A stretch of 64,000 nucleotides of DNA from Paraburkholderia podalyriae (GCF_014397785.1 NZ_VZQQ01000022.1:1-64000); one strand, 5' to 3'; positions 7,987 through 18,700 are shown, counted from the first letter of the stretch. Program-made: numbers and translations. The notes: generated by a model not told the origin, from the sequence alone.

Positions 7987-9726
7987 CTATTCCTTCCCAA
8001 CCATCTCGACATAACTATCAACCGCACTGCCCACGGTCGGATGAAAGCACGCATCGCCGATCAGATCGGTCAACTCGAAGCGCCTGAGCTTGTCGCGAAC
8101 CGGATCCTTCATCTCCGCAAAGTGCAGCGCAATCCCGCGCTCGTCGAGCGTGCGCGTCAGATCCCGCAGCATGTCGGCGGAGGTGACGTCAACGCTCGTC
8201 ACCGGTTCGGCTGCCACCACCACGCGCCGTACCGGTGACGGCGATTCGGCGACGGCTTCGAGCAGGCGCTGCTGAAACTGCTCGGCGTTCGCAAAGAACA
8301 GCGGCGCATCCCAGCGAAACAGCACGAGTCCAGCGATACGCTCGGCATCCGGGTAGCGCTGCACGTCGTGATAGCCGCGCAAACCCTCGACGCGACCGAG
8401 CACCGCATAATGCGGTCGCCAGCCGTCCCACAGAAATTCGATGACCGCGATCACCACCGCGAAGCCAATGCCAGGAATCGCACCGAACACCGCGACGCCG
8501 GCAAAGCAGGCCATCGACAGCCAGAACTCCCATTGCTGGATGCGAAATATCCGCTTCAGGTCCGTGATCTCGAAGAGACCGAGCGCCGCCGCAATGACGA
8601 CCGCGGCGAGCGCGCTGTTGGGCAGGTAGCGCATCAGATTGGGCGCGGCCATCAGCAGCGCCGCGACCGCAAGCGCGCCGACGACGCCCGTCAGTTGCGT
8701 CTTCGCGCCCGCGGCCTCGGCGACCGGCGTGCGCGACGAACTGCTGCTGATCGGGAAGCCGTGGAACAGGCCGGCCGCCAGATTGGCCATGCCGAGCCCG
8801 ACCATCTCCTGATTGGGGTCGACGCGGCTGCGAAAACGTGCCGCGAAAGTCCGCGACAGCACGCTGGTATCAGCGAACGCAATCAACGCGACCGCGCAGC
8901 CGCCGAGCAGTATCTTGACCAGATCGGCGTCGCTGATCCAGGGTAGCGCAAAGGTCGGCAGGCCTTGAGGAATCTTGCCGAGCACTTTCACGCCGACGCT
9001 ATCGAGGTGCAAGACGGTCACGCACAACGTCGCAACGATCACGGCGATCAGGATGCCCGGCAGCTTTTCGAAGCGTTTCAGAAACAGGATCAGTGCAAGG
9101 CTTGCCGCGCCCACCGCGAAGCTGTACCAGTTGGCGTGGCCAGCGGCGACGCCCTGCACGAGGCTCACGATGTCCCGCAACGGCCCGCGCTCTTCGATCC
9201 GGATGGCGAACAGTCTGGGCAACTGGCTGATCAGAACGGTGAGCGCAATGCCGTTCATGTAGCCGTACCGGATCGGCTTCGACAACAACTCGGTGATGAA
9301 TCCCAGCCGCAGCAAGCCCATCACGATACAGAACAGGCCGGACACGATCGCCATCATGCTGGCCACCGCAATCGCGCGCGACGGGTCGCCGGCCGCGATT
9401 TGCACGACGACCGCGAGAATCGGAGCCGCGAGCGCAGAGTCAGGGCCGAGCACGAGAATCCGGCTCGGGCCGAACAGCGCATACGCCAACAGTGGGACGA
9501 TCGTCGCGTAGAGGCCGTACACGCCAGGGACGCCGGATGCCTCCGCGTAGGCGATCCCGACGGGCACCAGCATCGTGGTCAATACCAGGCCCGCCGTCAG
9601 ATCGCTCGGCAGCCAGCTCAAACGGTACGCCTTGAGCACCGTCAGCCCCGGCAGCCAGCGCATCCAGCGGCGCGCGCTGATCACAGCAGTCTGTTCCTTG
9701 GGAGGAACTGGCCTGTGCGCTTCCAT
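7987..9726 (-). CDS. SulP/SLC26-family inorganic anion transporter with STAS domain
   Basis: An inner-membrane transporter of sulfate, bicarbonate or a similar anion; the substrate cannot be told from sequence. From ATG 9726 it is 579 residues. Residues ~20-430 form the multi-pass SulP core: SWLPSDLTAGLVLTTMLVPVG at the start, the 'GVPGVYGLYAT' turn and 'GLFHGFPISSSSSRT' in the middle. The last ~130 residues are a cytoplasmic STAS domain ending VGKE. The frame is open further upstream to 9864, but that extension would run into the next gene and is Arg/Ser-rich, so ATG 9726 is preferred. It is convergent with the T6SS island. Confidence 0.85.
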   Translation of the reverse strand: MEAHRPVPPKEQTAVISARRWMRWLPGLTVLKAYRLSWLPSDLTAGLVLTTMLVPVGIAYAEASGVPGVYGLYATIVPLLAYALFGPSRILVLGPDSALAAPILAVVVQIAAGDPSRAIAVASMMAIVSGLFCIVMGLLRLGFITELLSKPIRYGYMNGIALTVLISQLPRLFAIRIEERGPLRDIVSLVQGVAAGHANWYSFAVGAASLALILFLKRFEKLPGILIAVIVATLCVTVLHLDSVGVKVLGKIPQGLPTFALPWISDADLVKILLGGCAVALIAFADTSVLSRTFAARFRSRVDPNQEMVGLGMANLAAGLFHGFPISSSSSRTPVAEAAGAKTQLTGVVGALAVAALLMAAPNLMRYLPNSALAAVVIAAALGLFEITDLKRIFRIQQWEFWLSMACFAGVAVFGAIPGIGFAVVIAVIEFLWDGWRPHYAVLGRVEGLRGYHDVQRYPDAERIAGLVLFRWDAPLFFANAEQFQQRLLEAVAESPSPVRRVVVAAEPVTSVDVTSADMLRDLTRTLDERGIALHFAEMKDPVRDKLRRFELTDLIGDACFHPTVGSAVDSYVEMVGKE

Positions 9727-9836
9727 TTGGAATGTTCGCGTCGAGACGCCGCGCCACGGATTGTGGGCGGTACTGTCATTCGTAGAATAGTCCAGTCGTC
9801 TCGTCGGCGACAGCGAACCGGCCGAGCGGCTGCGCA

Positions 9837-10886
9837 TCAAGGCTGCCTGCGCCTCACCAGCCACGCAACACCGCCGGCCAGCGCCAGCACCGCCGCGCCG
9901 TACACCGCATCGCGATGCCGATCGGTAAACATCTGCCAGCAGTACGCACGCGCTTCATCATCGAAGCGACCATGCGCGCCGTAGTTACCCGGTACCGGCT
10001 CATAGAGATTCGCGGGCGCATCGGCTGGCAACGGTTCGTCGGTCAGTTGACCGTCGTAACCCGCACGCGCGAGATAGCGATCGAGCAGCGTCGGCGCGAC
10101 CCGGTTCGCGAGAATCGCCTTGACCGTCGACCACCCGACCCACACCTGCCGCCGCCGATGGGTGGCCGCGAAGTAGATCGCCCGCGCCGCCACTTCCGGC
10201 TGAAAAACCGGCGCTACCGGCCGTGCCCTGCGCCCCGTGCGATTGAGCGCCCAGTCGAATTGCGGCGTATTGACCGCGGGCAGGTCGACCATCGTCAGAT
10301 GGATATCGATGCCATCGTGCAGCAACTCGGAGCGCAATGAATCGGTGAAGCCGCGCACCGCGAACTTCGCGCCGCAATAGATCGACTGCAACGGCACCGA
10401 CCGGTACCCGAGCGCCGAGCCGACATTGACGATCGTCCCCCGCCCTCGCGGACGCATCACGCCGAGCGCGGCCAGCATGCCGTTGACCTGCCCCAGGTAG
10501 GTCACCTGCGTGCCTCGTTCGACATCGCGCGCGCTGAGCGCGGACACCGGCGCGAATGCGGTCGCCATCGCGACGTTGACCCACACGTCGATGCCGCCCA
10601 GCTCGCGATTCACGTGCTGCGCGGCGCGCTCGATCGCGTCGGCATCGGCGACATCGGCCGCAAAGGCGAGTGCGCGCACCCCATAGGTCGCGGCGATCTC
10701 AACGGCGGCACGCGCGAGCCGCCGAGGCTCGCGCGCGATCAGCCCAACGTCATAGCCTTGCCGCGCGAATTCGGACGCGCTCGCGCGCCCCACGCCGGCG
10801 CTTGCTCCTGTAATTACGACGACGCCCTTGCGCTCGACGTCGCCGCTGCCGGTATCGGTATGCACCGTCATAGCGTCGCTGGCCAC
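9837..10886 (-). CDS. Short-chain dehydrogenase/reductase with C-terminal membrane anchor
   Basis: An NAD(P)-dependent oxidoreductase of unknown substrate, 349 residues. It has the nucleotide-binding TGASAGVG motif near the N-terminus, a catalytic Ser in 'NVGSALGYRS' and the YCGAK form of YxxxK. The structural NNAG motif is changed to NVAM. A hydrophobic C-terminal helix (AVYGAAVLALAGGVAWLVRRR) suggests attachment to the inner membrane. GTG 10886 is chosen because GGAGGT lies six bases upstream. The in-frame ATG 10871 and ATG 10910 are less well placed, and the open frame reaches 11033. Confidence 0.8.
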   Translation of the reverse strand: MASDAMTVHTDTGSGDVERKGVVVITGASAGVGRASASEFARQGYDVGLIAREPRRLARAAVEIAATYGVRALAFAADVADADAIERAAQHVNRELGGIDVWVNVAMATAFAPVSALSARDVERGTQVTYLGQVNGMLAALGVMRPRGRGTIVNVGSALGYRSVPLQSIYCGAKFAVRGFTDSLRSELLHDGIDIHLTMVDLPAVNTPQFDWALNRTGRRARPVAPVFQPEVAARAIYFAATHRRRQVWVGWSTVKAILANRVAPTLLDRYLARAGYDGQLTDEPLPADAPANLYEPVPGNYGAHGRFDDEARAYCWQMFTDRHRDAVYGAAVLALAGGVAWLVRRRQP

Positions 10887-10984
10887 TTGAACACCTCCGA
10901 TGTTGCGCATCCAGTGACGTGGCGAAGCAAAGCGCAGACCCGCCGATTCGAGCCGGGCGCCGGCCGCCGGAACGCCGGCCGCCG

Positions 10985-11020
10985 GAAAAACAAATGGCCG
11001 CAGCGCGAGGCTGCGGCCAT
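10985..11020 (-). terminator. Rho-independent terminator of the hem operon
   Basis: On the minus strand ATGGCCGCAG pairs perfectly with CTGCGGCCAT (plus 10994-11003 and 11111-style mirror at 11011-11020) around a seven-base loop, followed by TTTGTTTTTCC. It lies just downstream of hemY. Confidence 0.8.
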
Positions 11021-11072
11021 CAAGCGGTTTCACAGGCTTTCGCGGCTCAGCGCGTGACCGAAACCGCCGGAC

Positions 11073-12263
11073 TCACGTCACGTTCATTGCCAACGCGCTC
11101 TCGCGATAGTGCTGACTCGCCTTGTCGGTGTCTCCTAGCTGCTCGTGCAGACGCGCGAGCGCGCGATGCGAGCGGATTTTCAGCGTCTCGTTGTCGGCCA
11201 GCTTCAGCGCGCGTTCGAGGAACGACTGCGCCTTGCCCCACAACTGCTGATGCAGGCACAGGCGCCCCAACGCGAACATCAGGTCCGCATCTTCCGGCCG
11301 GTCTTTCTGCCACGCCTCGGCCTTCTGGATCAGCGGCAGCGCATCGCCGCCGGCCGTGTCCGGGTAGCGGCGCAGCAGGCGCGCATCCCAGTTCTGCGCG
11401 AGCGCTTCCTCGACGATCTTGCGCGCCTCCTGCGGACGGTTCAGCGCGACCAGCAGTTCCGCGGCGGTGTCGGCAAGGCGCGGCGAATGACGCTCGGTCG
11501 CCGACAGCGAATGCCACAATTCGAGCAACGCGTCCGCATTGTGACGACGATCGCGCAGCAGATTCTCCGCCGCCAGTTGACGCAGCCGCACCGCGACCGC
11601 CGGATGGATCGCCTCGCGCTTCTCCAGCGTCTTCACGAGCTTCAGCACTTCGCCCCAGTTCTTCAGCTGCTGCTGCGCGCGCAGCATGATCTGCTGCGCG
11701 TGGATGCGCCGCGCGCCCTGCGATTGCATCTCGGTCAGCGCATTGAGCGCGCCGTCGGCGTCGCGGCCGTCGGCGCGCATGTCGGCGGTGGCCATCAGGC
11801 GCGCGTCCTGCCAGTCGGCTTCATCGATCTGCGCGAGCCATTCGTCGCGCCGCGCGTACTCATGCATGCGATGCGCGGCGCTCGCCGCGATCAAGCCGGC
11901 CGCGCCCTTGTTGTCGCCGTTCGACAGCGCGTCCCTGGCAGCCTTTTCCGCGCGCGAGAAACGCCCCGCGTACAGGTTGCCGATCGCGTCGCGCAACGCC
12001 GCGTGCGCCTTCGCGACTCGCGCGCGCGCCCGGTAGGCGGCGACGCGCTGCGGCATGCGCCAGATATTGCGGACGATGCGCAGCAGCGCGTAGAGCAGGA
12101 TGAACAGCACCACCAGCCCGACGACGAACAGATTCAGCGATATGTCGACGCGATACGGCGGATAGATCAGCAACACCTGCCCAGCGTCGAAGCGCCCGCC
12201 CACCGCGAGCGCGACCGCGATGGCGAACAGCGCCGCGAGCCATAGAAGTCCCCGGATCGCCAT
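11073..12263 (-). CDS. hemY: HemY-like tetratricopeptide membrane protein
   Basis: A proteobacterial HemY of 396 residues, usual for the family. Two N-terminal membrane helices (about 5-25 and 42-62) anchor a cytoplasmic region of alpha-helical TPR-like repeats; the region 'ADLMFALGRLCLHQQLWGKAQSFLERALKL' is a typical unit. It is linked genetically to late porphyrin synthesis, but its exact role is unsettled. It is not the unrelated Gram-positive HemY protoporphyrinogen oxidase. It starts two bases after the hemDX stop, so translation is probably coupled. Confidence 0.9.
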   Translation of the reverse strand: MAIRGLLWLAALFAIAVALAVGGRFDAGQVLLIYPPYRVDISLNLFVVGLVVLFILLYALLRIVRNIWRMPQRVAAYRARARVAKAHAALRDAIGNLYAGRFSRAEKAARDALSNGDNKGAAGLIAASAAHRMHEYARRDEWLAQIDEADWQDARLMATADMRADGRDADGALNALTEMQSQGARRIHAQQIMLRAQQQLKNWGEVLKLVKTLEKREAIHPAVAVRLRQLAAENLLRDRRHNADALLELWHSLSATERHSPRLADTAAELLVALNRPQEARKIVEEALAQNWDARLLRRYPDTAGGDALPLIQKAEAWQKDRPEDADLMFALGRLCLHQQLWGKAQSFLERALKLADNETLKIRSHRALARLHEQLGDTDKASQHYRESALAMNVT

Positions 12264-12265
12264 GA

Positions 12266-14254
12266 TTAACCCCGGTTCCGGTATTGATTGACGGCCTGCA
12301 GGCTCGTATCGAGGTTCGGCAGTTCCACCGCGGCCGAACCGGCGTCCACCTGCTTGACCAGATCGACGACCGTCTGCGTGTCTTTCGACGACGCGTCGAA
12401 GTAGCGCGTCAACGCGGACTGCGCCGCCTGCAGGTCGGACTTCAGCGTGGTCTGGTTGCGCGACAGCAGCGCGAGGCGCGCCGACAGCAGACGCAGCTTC
12501 AGGTTCTCGCGCACGAAGTAGCCTTGATCCGGCGTAACGAGCATCGCGTCGGCGTTATCGATACGGCGCACCTGCACGAGGCTCGTCAGCTGCTCGCCGA
12601 TGCCGTGCGTGACCTCGTCGATCCACACTTGCCAGCGCGGCTTGCCGGTGGCGGCGGCCACCTTCGCGGTGTCGGCCCACGTGGTCGCTTGCGGCGTGGC
12701 ATGCGGCACCGGTGCTTCGCCCGACAGCGGCAGACTGTCGACGTGATCGATCGCGGTGTCGAGCTTGATCGCGAAGCCGGTGAGATCGGTGGATGGCGCG
12801 GCCTTCAGCTTGTCGATGTCCTGCGCGATCGCCTTGCGCACCGCGAGCGCCTGCGGGCTGTCCGACGCGGCGAGGCGCGTATCGGCGCTCTGCAGCGCGA
12901 ACAACGCGAGCTGCGTGTTACCGGTCAGCTGCAACTGCTGGCTCGCGGCCGACAGCATCTGCCCGACTTCGGCGAGCGTCCAGTCGTCGCGATTGCGCGC
13001 GAGATCCGCGTATTGCTGTTGCAGCGCCTGCTGCGCGGCCTGCGCATCGGCGAGCTTGCCTTCGAGCTGCGCGACCTGCGAGTCCGATTGATGCACGGTG
13101 GCGAGCGCCTGGTCGATCTTGATGCGCAGCTCGTTGCTCTGCGTGTCGTTGGCCTGCTGACGCTGCGCGAGTTGCTGCTCGGTGCGCACCAGCTTGCGGT
13201 TCATCGCGAAGCCGCCCACGCCTGCCGCGCACGCGATGACCACGATGACAAACCACAGCAGCGGTCCGCTCGTGCTGCGGCGCTTTTGCGCTTCGTACGG
13301 CGTGAAGGGTTGGTTCGGCGGCAACGCGGCGCTGGCCGGCGGCTGGGATGAGGCGTTCGTGGATGCGTTCGTTTCAGTCATGCGTGGTTGAGCCGGGTTG
13401 GACGATACCGGTTGGACGGCGGGAGGCACGGCGGCAACAACGAGGGCTCGGACTATGCGCTCGTCGCCCGCGCCGGACACCGTAATCCTATCAAAACCCA
13501 ATGCCCGCGCGGTCTGCGCGATGCGGGGATGCGGCGTGACGAGCGGCGCGTGTTTGAGCTGCGCGATCTCGCTGACGGTCAGATGCTCGTGCGCGAGTTC
13601 GTGCAGATTGCGTACGCCTTCGGAGCTGGTTACAAGCCACGCGTGCGGCGCGCCCGCGAGCAGTTCGTGCACGCGCGCCCATGCGGCGATCGACGGCTCC
13701 GGCACGATGCGTCGGTAGGCGGCCACCGCGTCGACTTCGGCGCCGGCCTCACGCAAGCGCTCGCTGAGCCATTCGCGGCCGCCATCGCCGCGCACGATCA
13801 GCACGCGCTTGTCTTCGAGGTTCGCGGCGCCGAGTTGCGCATCGATCGCGGCAAACAGGCTCTCGGAGTCGAAGCTCGTCGATTCGTCGTCGGCGCCCGC
13901 CACGGGGCTGATCACGCGATGCTCGGGCGCGCTGACGCCGTGGCGCGCGAGCGCATGCACGCTGCCCGGGCCGACTACGCCGATCGGCAACGCGTGCGGC
14001 CAGATATCGTGGTGGCGCGCGAACGCGTGATCGACCGCATTCGGCGACACGAATACGACGAGCGCATAGCGTTCGAGCGATGCGAGCGCGTCGCACAACG
14101 GCGCGTCGTCGCTGACGGGCGCGATGTCGATCAGAGGGAAATCGAGCGACGCGAGGCCGGCTGCGTGGAGCTGTTCGACGAGTTCGCTCGACTGGCCGGC
14201 CGGCCGCGTGATCACGACCGTGAAAGGCGCCTTCTGCGGCGGCGTGGCGGCCAT
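12266..14254 (-). CDS. hemDX: Fused uroporphyrinogen-III synthase HemD / membrane protein HemX
   Basis: A 662-residue fusion. Residues ~10-265 are HemD, which closes hydroxymethylbilane to uroporphyrinogen III: VVITRPAGQSSELVEQL at the start, VFVSPNAVDHAF, and VTSSEGVRNL near the end. A Pro/Ala/Thr-rich linker leads to HemX from about residue 292, with a membrane helix (LLWFVIVVIACAAGVGGFAM), a long coiled coil rich in Gln and Ala, and a C-terminal domain. An internal ATG at 13381 (MTETNAS) falls where a stand-alone HemX would begin, so separate internal translation is possible. The ATG at 14254 overlaps the hemC stop as TGATG. Confidence 0.9.
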   Translation of the reverse strand: MAATPPQKAPFTVVITRPAGQSSELVEQLHAAGLASLDFPLIDIAPVSDDAPLCDALASLERYALVVFVSPNAVDHAFARHHDIWPHALPIGVVGPGSVHALARHGVSAPEHRVISPVAGADDESTSFDSESLFAAIDAQLGAANLEDKRVLIVRGDGGREWLSERLREAGAEVDAVAAYRRIVPEPSIAAWARVHELLAGAPHAWLVTSSEGVRNLHELAHEHLTVSEIAQLKHAPLVTPHPRIAQTARALGFDRITVSGAGDERIVRALVVAAVPPAVQPVSSNPAQPRMTETNASTNASSQPPASAALPPNQPFTPYEAQKRRSTSGPLLWFVIVVIACAAGVGGFAMNRKLVRTEQQLAQRQQANDTQSNELRIKIDQALATVHQSDSQVAQLEGKLADAQAAQQALQQQYADLARNRDDWTLAEVGQMLSAASQQLQLTGNTQLALFALQSADTRLAASDSPQALAVRKAIAQDIDKLKAAPSTDLTGFAIKLDTAIDHVDSLPLSGEAPVPHATPQATTWADTAKVAAATGKPRWQVWIDEVTHGIGEQLTSLVQVRRIDNADAMLVTPDQGYFVRENLKLRLLSARLALLSRNQTTLKSDLQAAQSALTRYFDASSKDTQTVVDLVKQVDAGSAAVELPNLDTSLQAVNQYRNRG

Positions 14255-15252
14255 CACTCGCTGGCCGCCGCGCCGGGCCCGGCCGCGGGACCGCTCGCCG
14301 TACTGAGCGCGCGCACGATGTCGAGCGCGCCCTGCAGCGCGAGCGAGTGCGCCACTTGCTCGCCGAGCGCGAGCGCGCCTTCGACCGTGGGCGCCGGCGC
14401 CGACGCCTGAGCGCTCAGCACGCGCTGGCCGTCCGGCGTCGCGACGATGCCGCGCAGATGCAGCGCGCCATCGCGCCAGCTTGCGTAGGCAGCGAGCGGC
14501 ACTTCGCAGCTGCCGCCGAGCGCGCGCGACACCATGCGCTCGGCTTCGACGGCCGCCGCGGTGTGCTGATGATGCAGCGGCGCGAGCCATGCGGCCAGGT
14601 CCGCGCGATCGGCGCGAATCTCGATGCCGAGCGCGCCTTGGCCCGCCGCGGGCAAACTATCGTCGGGATCGAGCAGCGCGCGGATGCGATCGGCGAGACC
14701 CAGGCGCTTCAGACCGGCCGCGGCCAGAATGATCGCCGCGTAGTCGCCGCGATCGAGCTTGGCGAGTCGTGTATCGAGATTGCCGCGCAACGGCCGCACG
14801 TCGAGATGCGGATAGCGCATGCGCAGCATCGCTTCACGCCGCAAGCTCGAGGTGCCGACCACGGCACCGGCCGGCAGCGCGGCGAGCGAGTCGTACTGGT
14901 TGGACACGAGCGCGTCGCGCGGGTCCTCACGCTCCATGATGGTGGACAACGCGAAGCCCGCCGGAAGTTCCATCGGCACGTCTTTGAGCGAATGCACCGC
15001 GAGGTCGGCGCGGCCATCGGCGAGCGCGGCTTCGAGCTCTTTGACGAACAGCCCTTTACCACCCACCTTCGACAGCGTGCGATCGAGAATCTGATCGCCA
15101 CGTGTCGTCATTCCGAGGATTTTTACGTCACAAGATGGATATAATTTGTGCAGCGCACATCGCACATGCTCGGCCTGCCACATCGCAAGGCGGCTCTGTC
15201 GCGACGCAATCACAAGCGTGTGGGGTGGCGTGGAAAACGTCTCGGTGTTCAT
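14254..15252 (-). CDS. hemC: Porphobilinogen deaminase (hydroxymethylbilane synthase)
   Basis: This enzyme joins four porphobilinogens into hydroxymethylbilane in the cytoplasm. It is 332 residues, a little over the usual ~310 because of an Ala/Pro-rich tail. Markers are 'ASRQSRLAMWQA' at the N-terminus, 'GGKGLFVKELE', 'VHSLKDVP' and 'GGSCEVPLAAY', whose Cys carries the dipyrromethane cofactor. ATG 15252 starts the conserved sequence; the frame stays open to 15765 but the extra part has no family character. It is the first gene of hemC-hemDX-hemY and is divergent from ppc. Confidence 0.93.
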   Translation of the reverse strand: MNTETFSTPPHTLVIASRQSRLAMWQAEHVRCALHKLYPSCDVKILGMTTRGDQILDRTLSKVGGKGLFVKELEAALADGRADLAVHSLKDVPMELPAGFALSTIMEREDPRDALVSNQYDSLAALPAGAVVGTSSLRREAMLRMRYPHLDVRPLRGNLDTRLAKLDRGDYAAIILAAAGLKRLGLADRIRALLDPDDSLPAAGQGALGIEIRADRADLAAWLAPLHHQHTAAAVEAERMVSRALGGSCEVPLAAYASWRDGALHLRGIVATPDGQRVLSAQASAPAPTVEGALALGEQVAHSLALQGALDIVRALSTASGPAAGPGAAASE

Positions 15253-15799
15253 TAGCTTGCTGCTTGAATTCGGGATGGAATAACAATCAATGTTAGCACG
15301 CGCCCTCATTCTCGCCGTTGGCTTCCAAGGCATAGCGGGGCGTTGTGCAGAGGCGGTATCGACGGAGGAGACGGGCTTCGCGCAGCGCGCGTAGGCTCCC
15401 ATTCCGCCTGTCACGCACGGTCGTTCGCGCACCGCGCGGCGGCATGCGCGATGATGCAATGCGGCGAACATGCTGCGGCAGTGCGTGCCGCGTGTTCGGT
15501 CCCGGTACGGGCTGGCGGCCCGTGGCTCCCTCCTCGGTCGTCGGCGCGTCGCGCGATCGGCAGCGCGTGCGTCGTTCCATCGTCCGTGGCACATCACGCG
15601 CAGGTGGCCTCGCGGCTGGGCCGGGAAATCGCCGTTTGCAGTCGCCGTTTCGAGTCTCTTTTGCAGTTGGAAGCGTAGTCCGTCTTGTGGTACGCCCCGC
15701 AGTCCCTGTTGCACGCAGTTCCGTTGCACATTGCTGGTTGCAGTTCCGCAGTCGCAGTTCATCAATCAACAGAATCTGGCTTCCCTGAGGAAACTGATC
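15253..15799. other. Divergent intergenic region between hemC and ppc
   Basis: About 550 bases with no gene I would call. Frames open through it on both strands are typical high-GC shadows; one is continuous with ppc. It must hold promoters for both hemC and ppc, but no convincing -35/-10 pair was found. Confidence 0.4.
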
Positions 15800-18700
15800 G
15801 TGACGTCTTCCGGATCGGCGCGCCCTGAGCGCCGCAACACTGCCTTGCCCACCGCTCGCCCGGCCGACGCCGCCGCGCCTGACGCCCTGTTCGACGCAGC
15901 CGCGCGCGGTCTGTCGTCGAGCGTCGCTCAACCCGGCGACACGCGCGCCGACCGGCGAGCGAAGCGCCGCGCCCTCGCCGCGCGAGCAAGCAAGGCCCCG
16001 AAGGCCGCGCAAGCCTCAGTGCCCGTCAAGCAGGACAAGGCGTATAAAGCGACGAAAGCCGCCAAGGCCCAGCAGGCCGCGACATCGGCCACCACGCGCA
16101 AGCCGGCCAAGGCCAAGCCCGAGGGCGACGCGATGCGCCCGCGCGCCGCGAAAACGCCGAAGCTGCAAACCGTGTCGCAGGCCGCGTCCGCCGCCGCACC
16201 CGCCGTGAAGAGCGGCGGCCGCACGCGCGAAGACAAGGACCACCCGCTGTTCCAGGACATCCGCTATCTCGGGCGTCTGCTCGGCGACGTGCTGCGCGAG
16301 CAGGAAGGCGACGCGGTGTTCGACGTCGTCGAGACGATCCGGCAGACCGCCGTACGTTTTCGTCGCGAGGACGACAGCGCCGCCGCGCAGACGCTCGACA
16401 AGAAGCTGCGCACGCTGACGCCCGAGCAGACCGTCAGCGTCGTGCGCGCGTTCAGCTACTTTTCGCATCTCGCGAACATCGCCGAGGACCGTCACCGCAA
16501 CCGCCGTCACCGGATTCACGCGCTCGCGGGCTCGGCCTCGCAGCCGGGCACGATCGCCCATGCGCTCGAGCGGCTCAGCGCGGCCGGTGCCGCCGCGACG
16601 CCGGTGCTGCAGCGGTTTTTCGACGACGCGCTGATCATGCCGGTGCTGACCGCGCACCCGACCGAAGTGCAGCGCAAGAGCATCCTCGACGCACAGCACG
16701 ACATCGCGCGACTGCTCGCCGAGCGCGACCAGCCGCTGACGAACCGCGAGCGCGCGCACAACGAAGCGATGCTGCGCGCGCGCGTCACGTCGCTGTGGCA
16801 AACGCGGATGTTGCGCGACTCGCGTCTGACAGTTGCCGACGAAATCGAAAACGCGCTGTCGTACTACCGAAGCACCTTTCTCGAAGAACTGCCGGCGCTG
16901 TACGCCGACATCGAGGAAGCGCTCAAAGAGCATGGCCTCGAGGCGCGCCTGCCACCATTCTTCCAGATGGGCAGCTGGATCGGCGGCGATCGCGACGGCA
17001 ATCCGAACGTCACCGCCGAAACGCTCGAAAACGCGATCACGCGTCAGGCCGCGGTGATCTTCGAGCACTACCTGGAGCAGGTGCACAAGCTCGGCGCCGA
17101 GCTGTCGGTATCGAACCTGCTCGCCGGGGCGAGCGATGCGCTCAATGAGCTCGCGGCCGCCTCGCCCGACCGTTCGCCGCATCGCACCGACGAGCCGTAC
17201 CGTCGCGCGCTGATCGGCATCTACACGCGGCTCGCGGCGAGCGCGCGCGTGCGCCTGGGCGAAGGCACCGTGCCGCTGCGCAGCGCCGGCCGCGGCGCGG
17301 CGCCGATCCGCGCGATTCCCTACGACGACGCCGCCGACTTCGCGCGCGATCTGCACGTGCTGATGGCTTCGCTCGCCGAGCATCACGGCGCGCCGCTCGC
17401 CGCGCCGCGTCTCGCGCCGCTCGCGCGCGCGGCCGAAGTGTTCGGCTTCCATCTCGCCAGCATCGATCTGCGGCAAAGCTCCGACATCCACGAAGCGGTG
17501 ATCGCCGAGCTGCTCAAGCGCGCCGGCGTCGAGGCCGATTACGCGGCGCTGTCCGAAGCGGACAAGCTGAACGTGCTGCTCGCCGAACTCGCGCAGCCGC
17601 GCGCGCTGCGCGTGCCCTACGCCGAGTACTCCGAGCTCGTGAAGAGCGAGCTCGCGGTGCTCGAGGAAGCACGCGTCACGCGCGAGAAATTCGGCGCGCG
17701 CGCGGTGCGCAACTACATCATTTCGCACACGGAGACCGTCAGCGACCTGGTCGAGGTGATGCTGCTGCAGAAAGAAGCCGGCCTGTTGCGCGGACGTCTC
17801 GGCGACGAGCACGACCCCGCGCGCGCGGACCTGATGGTGATCCCGCTGTTCGAGACGATCCCCGATTTGCGCAACGCGCCGCACATCATGCGCGATCTGA
17901 TCGCGCTGCCGGGCATCGGCGCGCTGATCGAACATCAGGGCAATGAGCAGGAAGTCATGCTCGGCTACTCGGACAGCAACAAGGACGGCGGTTTCCTGAC
18001 GTCGAACTGGGAGCTGTATCGCGCAGAGCTTGCGCTGGTGTCGCTGTTCAACGAACGTGGCGTGACGCTGCGTCTTTTCCATGGACGCGGCGGCACCGTC
18101 GGCCGCGGCGGCGGCCCGACCTATCAGGCAATCCTGTCACAGCCGCCGGGCACCGTCGACGGTCAGATCCGTTTGACCGAGCAGGGCGAAGTGATCGCGA
18201 GCAAGTTCGCGAATCCGGAAATCGGCCGGCGCAACCTGGAAACCGTCGTGGCCGCGACGCTCGAAGCGTCGCTGCTGCCGCACGACCACACGTTGGCGGA
18301 GCTGCCCGTGTTCGAGCAAACGATGCAGCAGTTGTCCGATACGGCGATGGCCACGTATCGCGCGCTCGTCTATGAAACGCCGGGCTTCAAGGAGTACTTC
18401 TTCGAGTCGACGCCGATTGCGGAGATCGCCGAGTTGAACATCGGCAGCCGCCCCGCGGCGCGCAAGCTGCAGGATCCGAAGCAGCGCAAGATCGAGGATC
18501 TGCGCGCGATTCCGTGGGGCTTCTCGTGGGGTCAATGCCGGTTGCTGTTGACGGGCTGGTACGGCTTCGGCAGCGCGGTCGCAGAGCATCTGGACAGCGC
18601 GCCGTCGGACGCCGAACGCGCGCGCCGTCTCGCGCTGCTGAAGAAGATGCACAAGAGTTGGCCGTTCTTTTCGAATCTGATGTCGAACATGGACATGGTC

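Noticed and set aside
15136..15150. TATAAT within hemC as a promoter
   Set aside because: It lies inside hemC coding sequence and has no suitable -35 or downstream gene on that strand.
16016..18082. 688-codon frame opposite ppc
   Set aside because: Shadow of ppc in a high-GC genome; no start signal or recognisable family.
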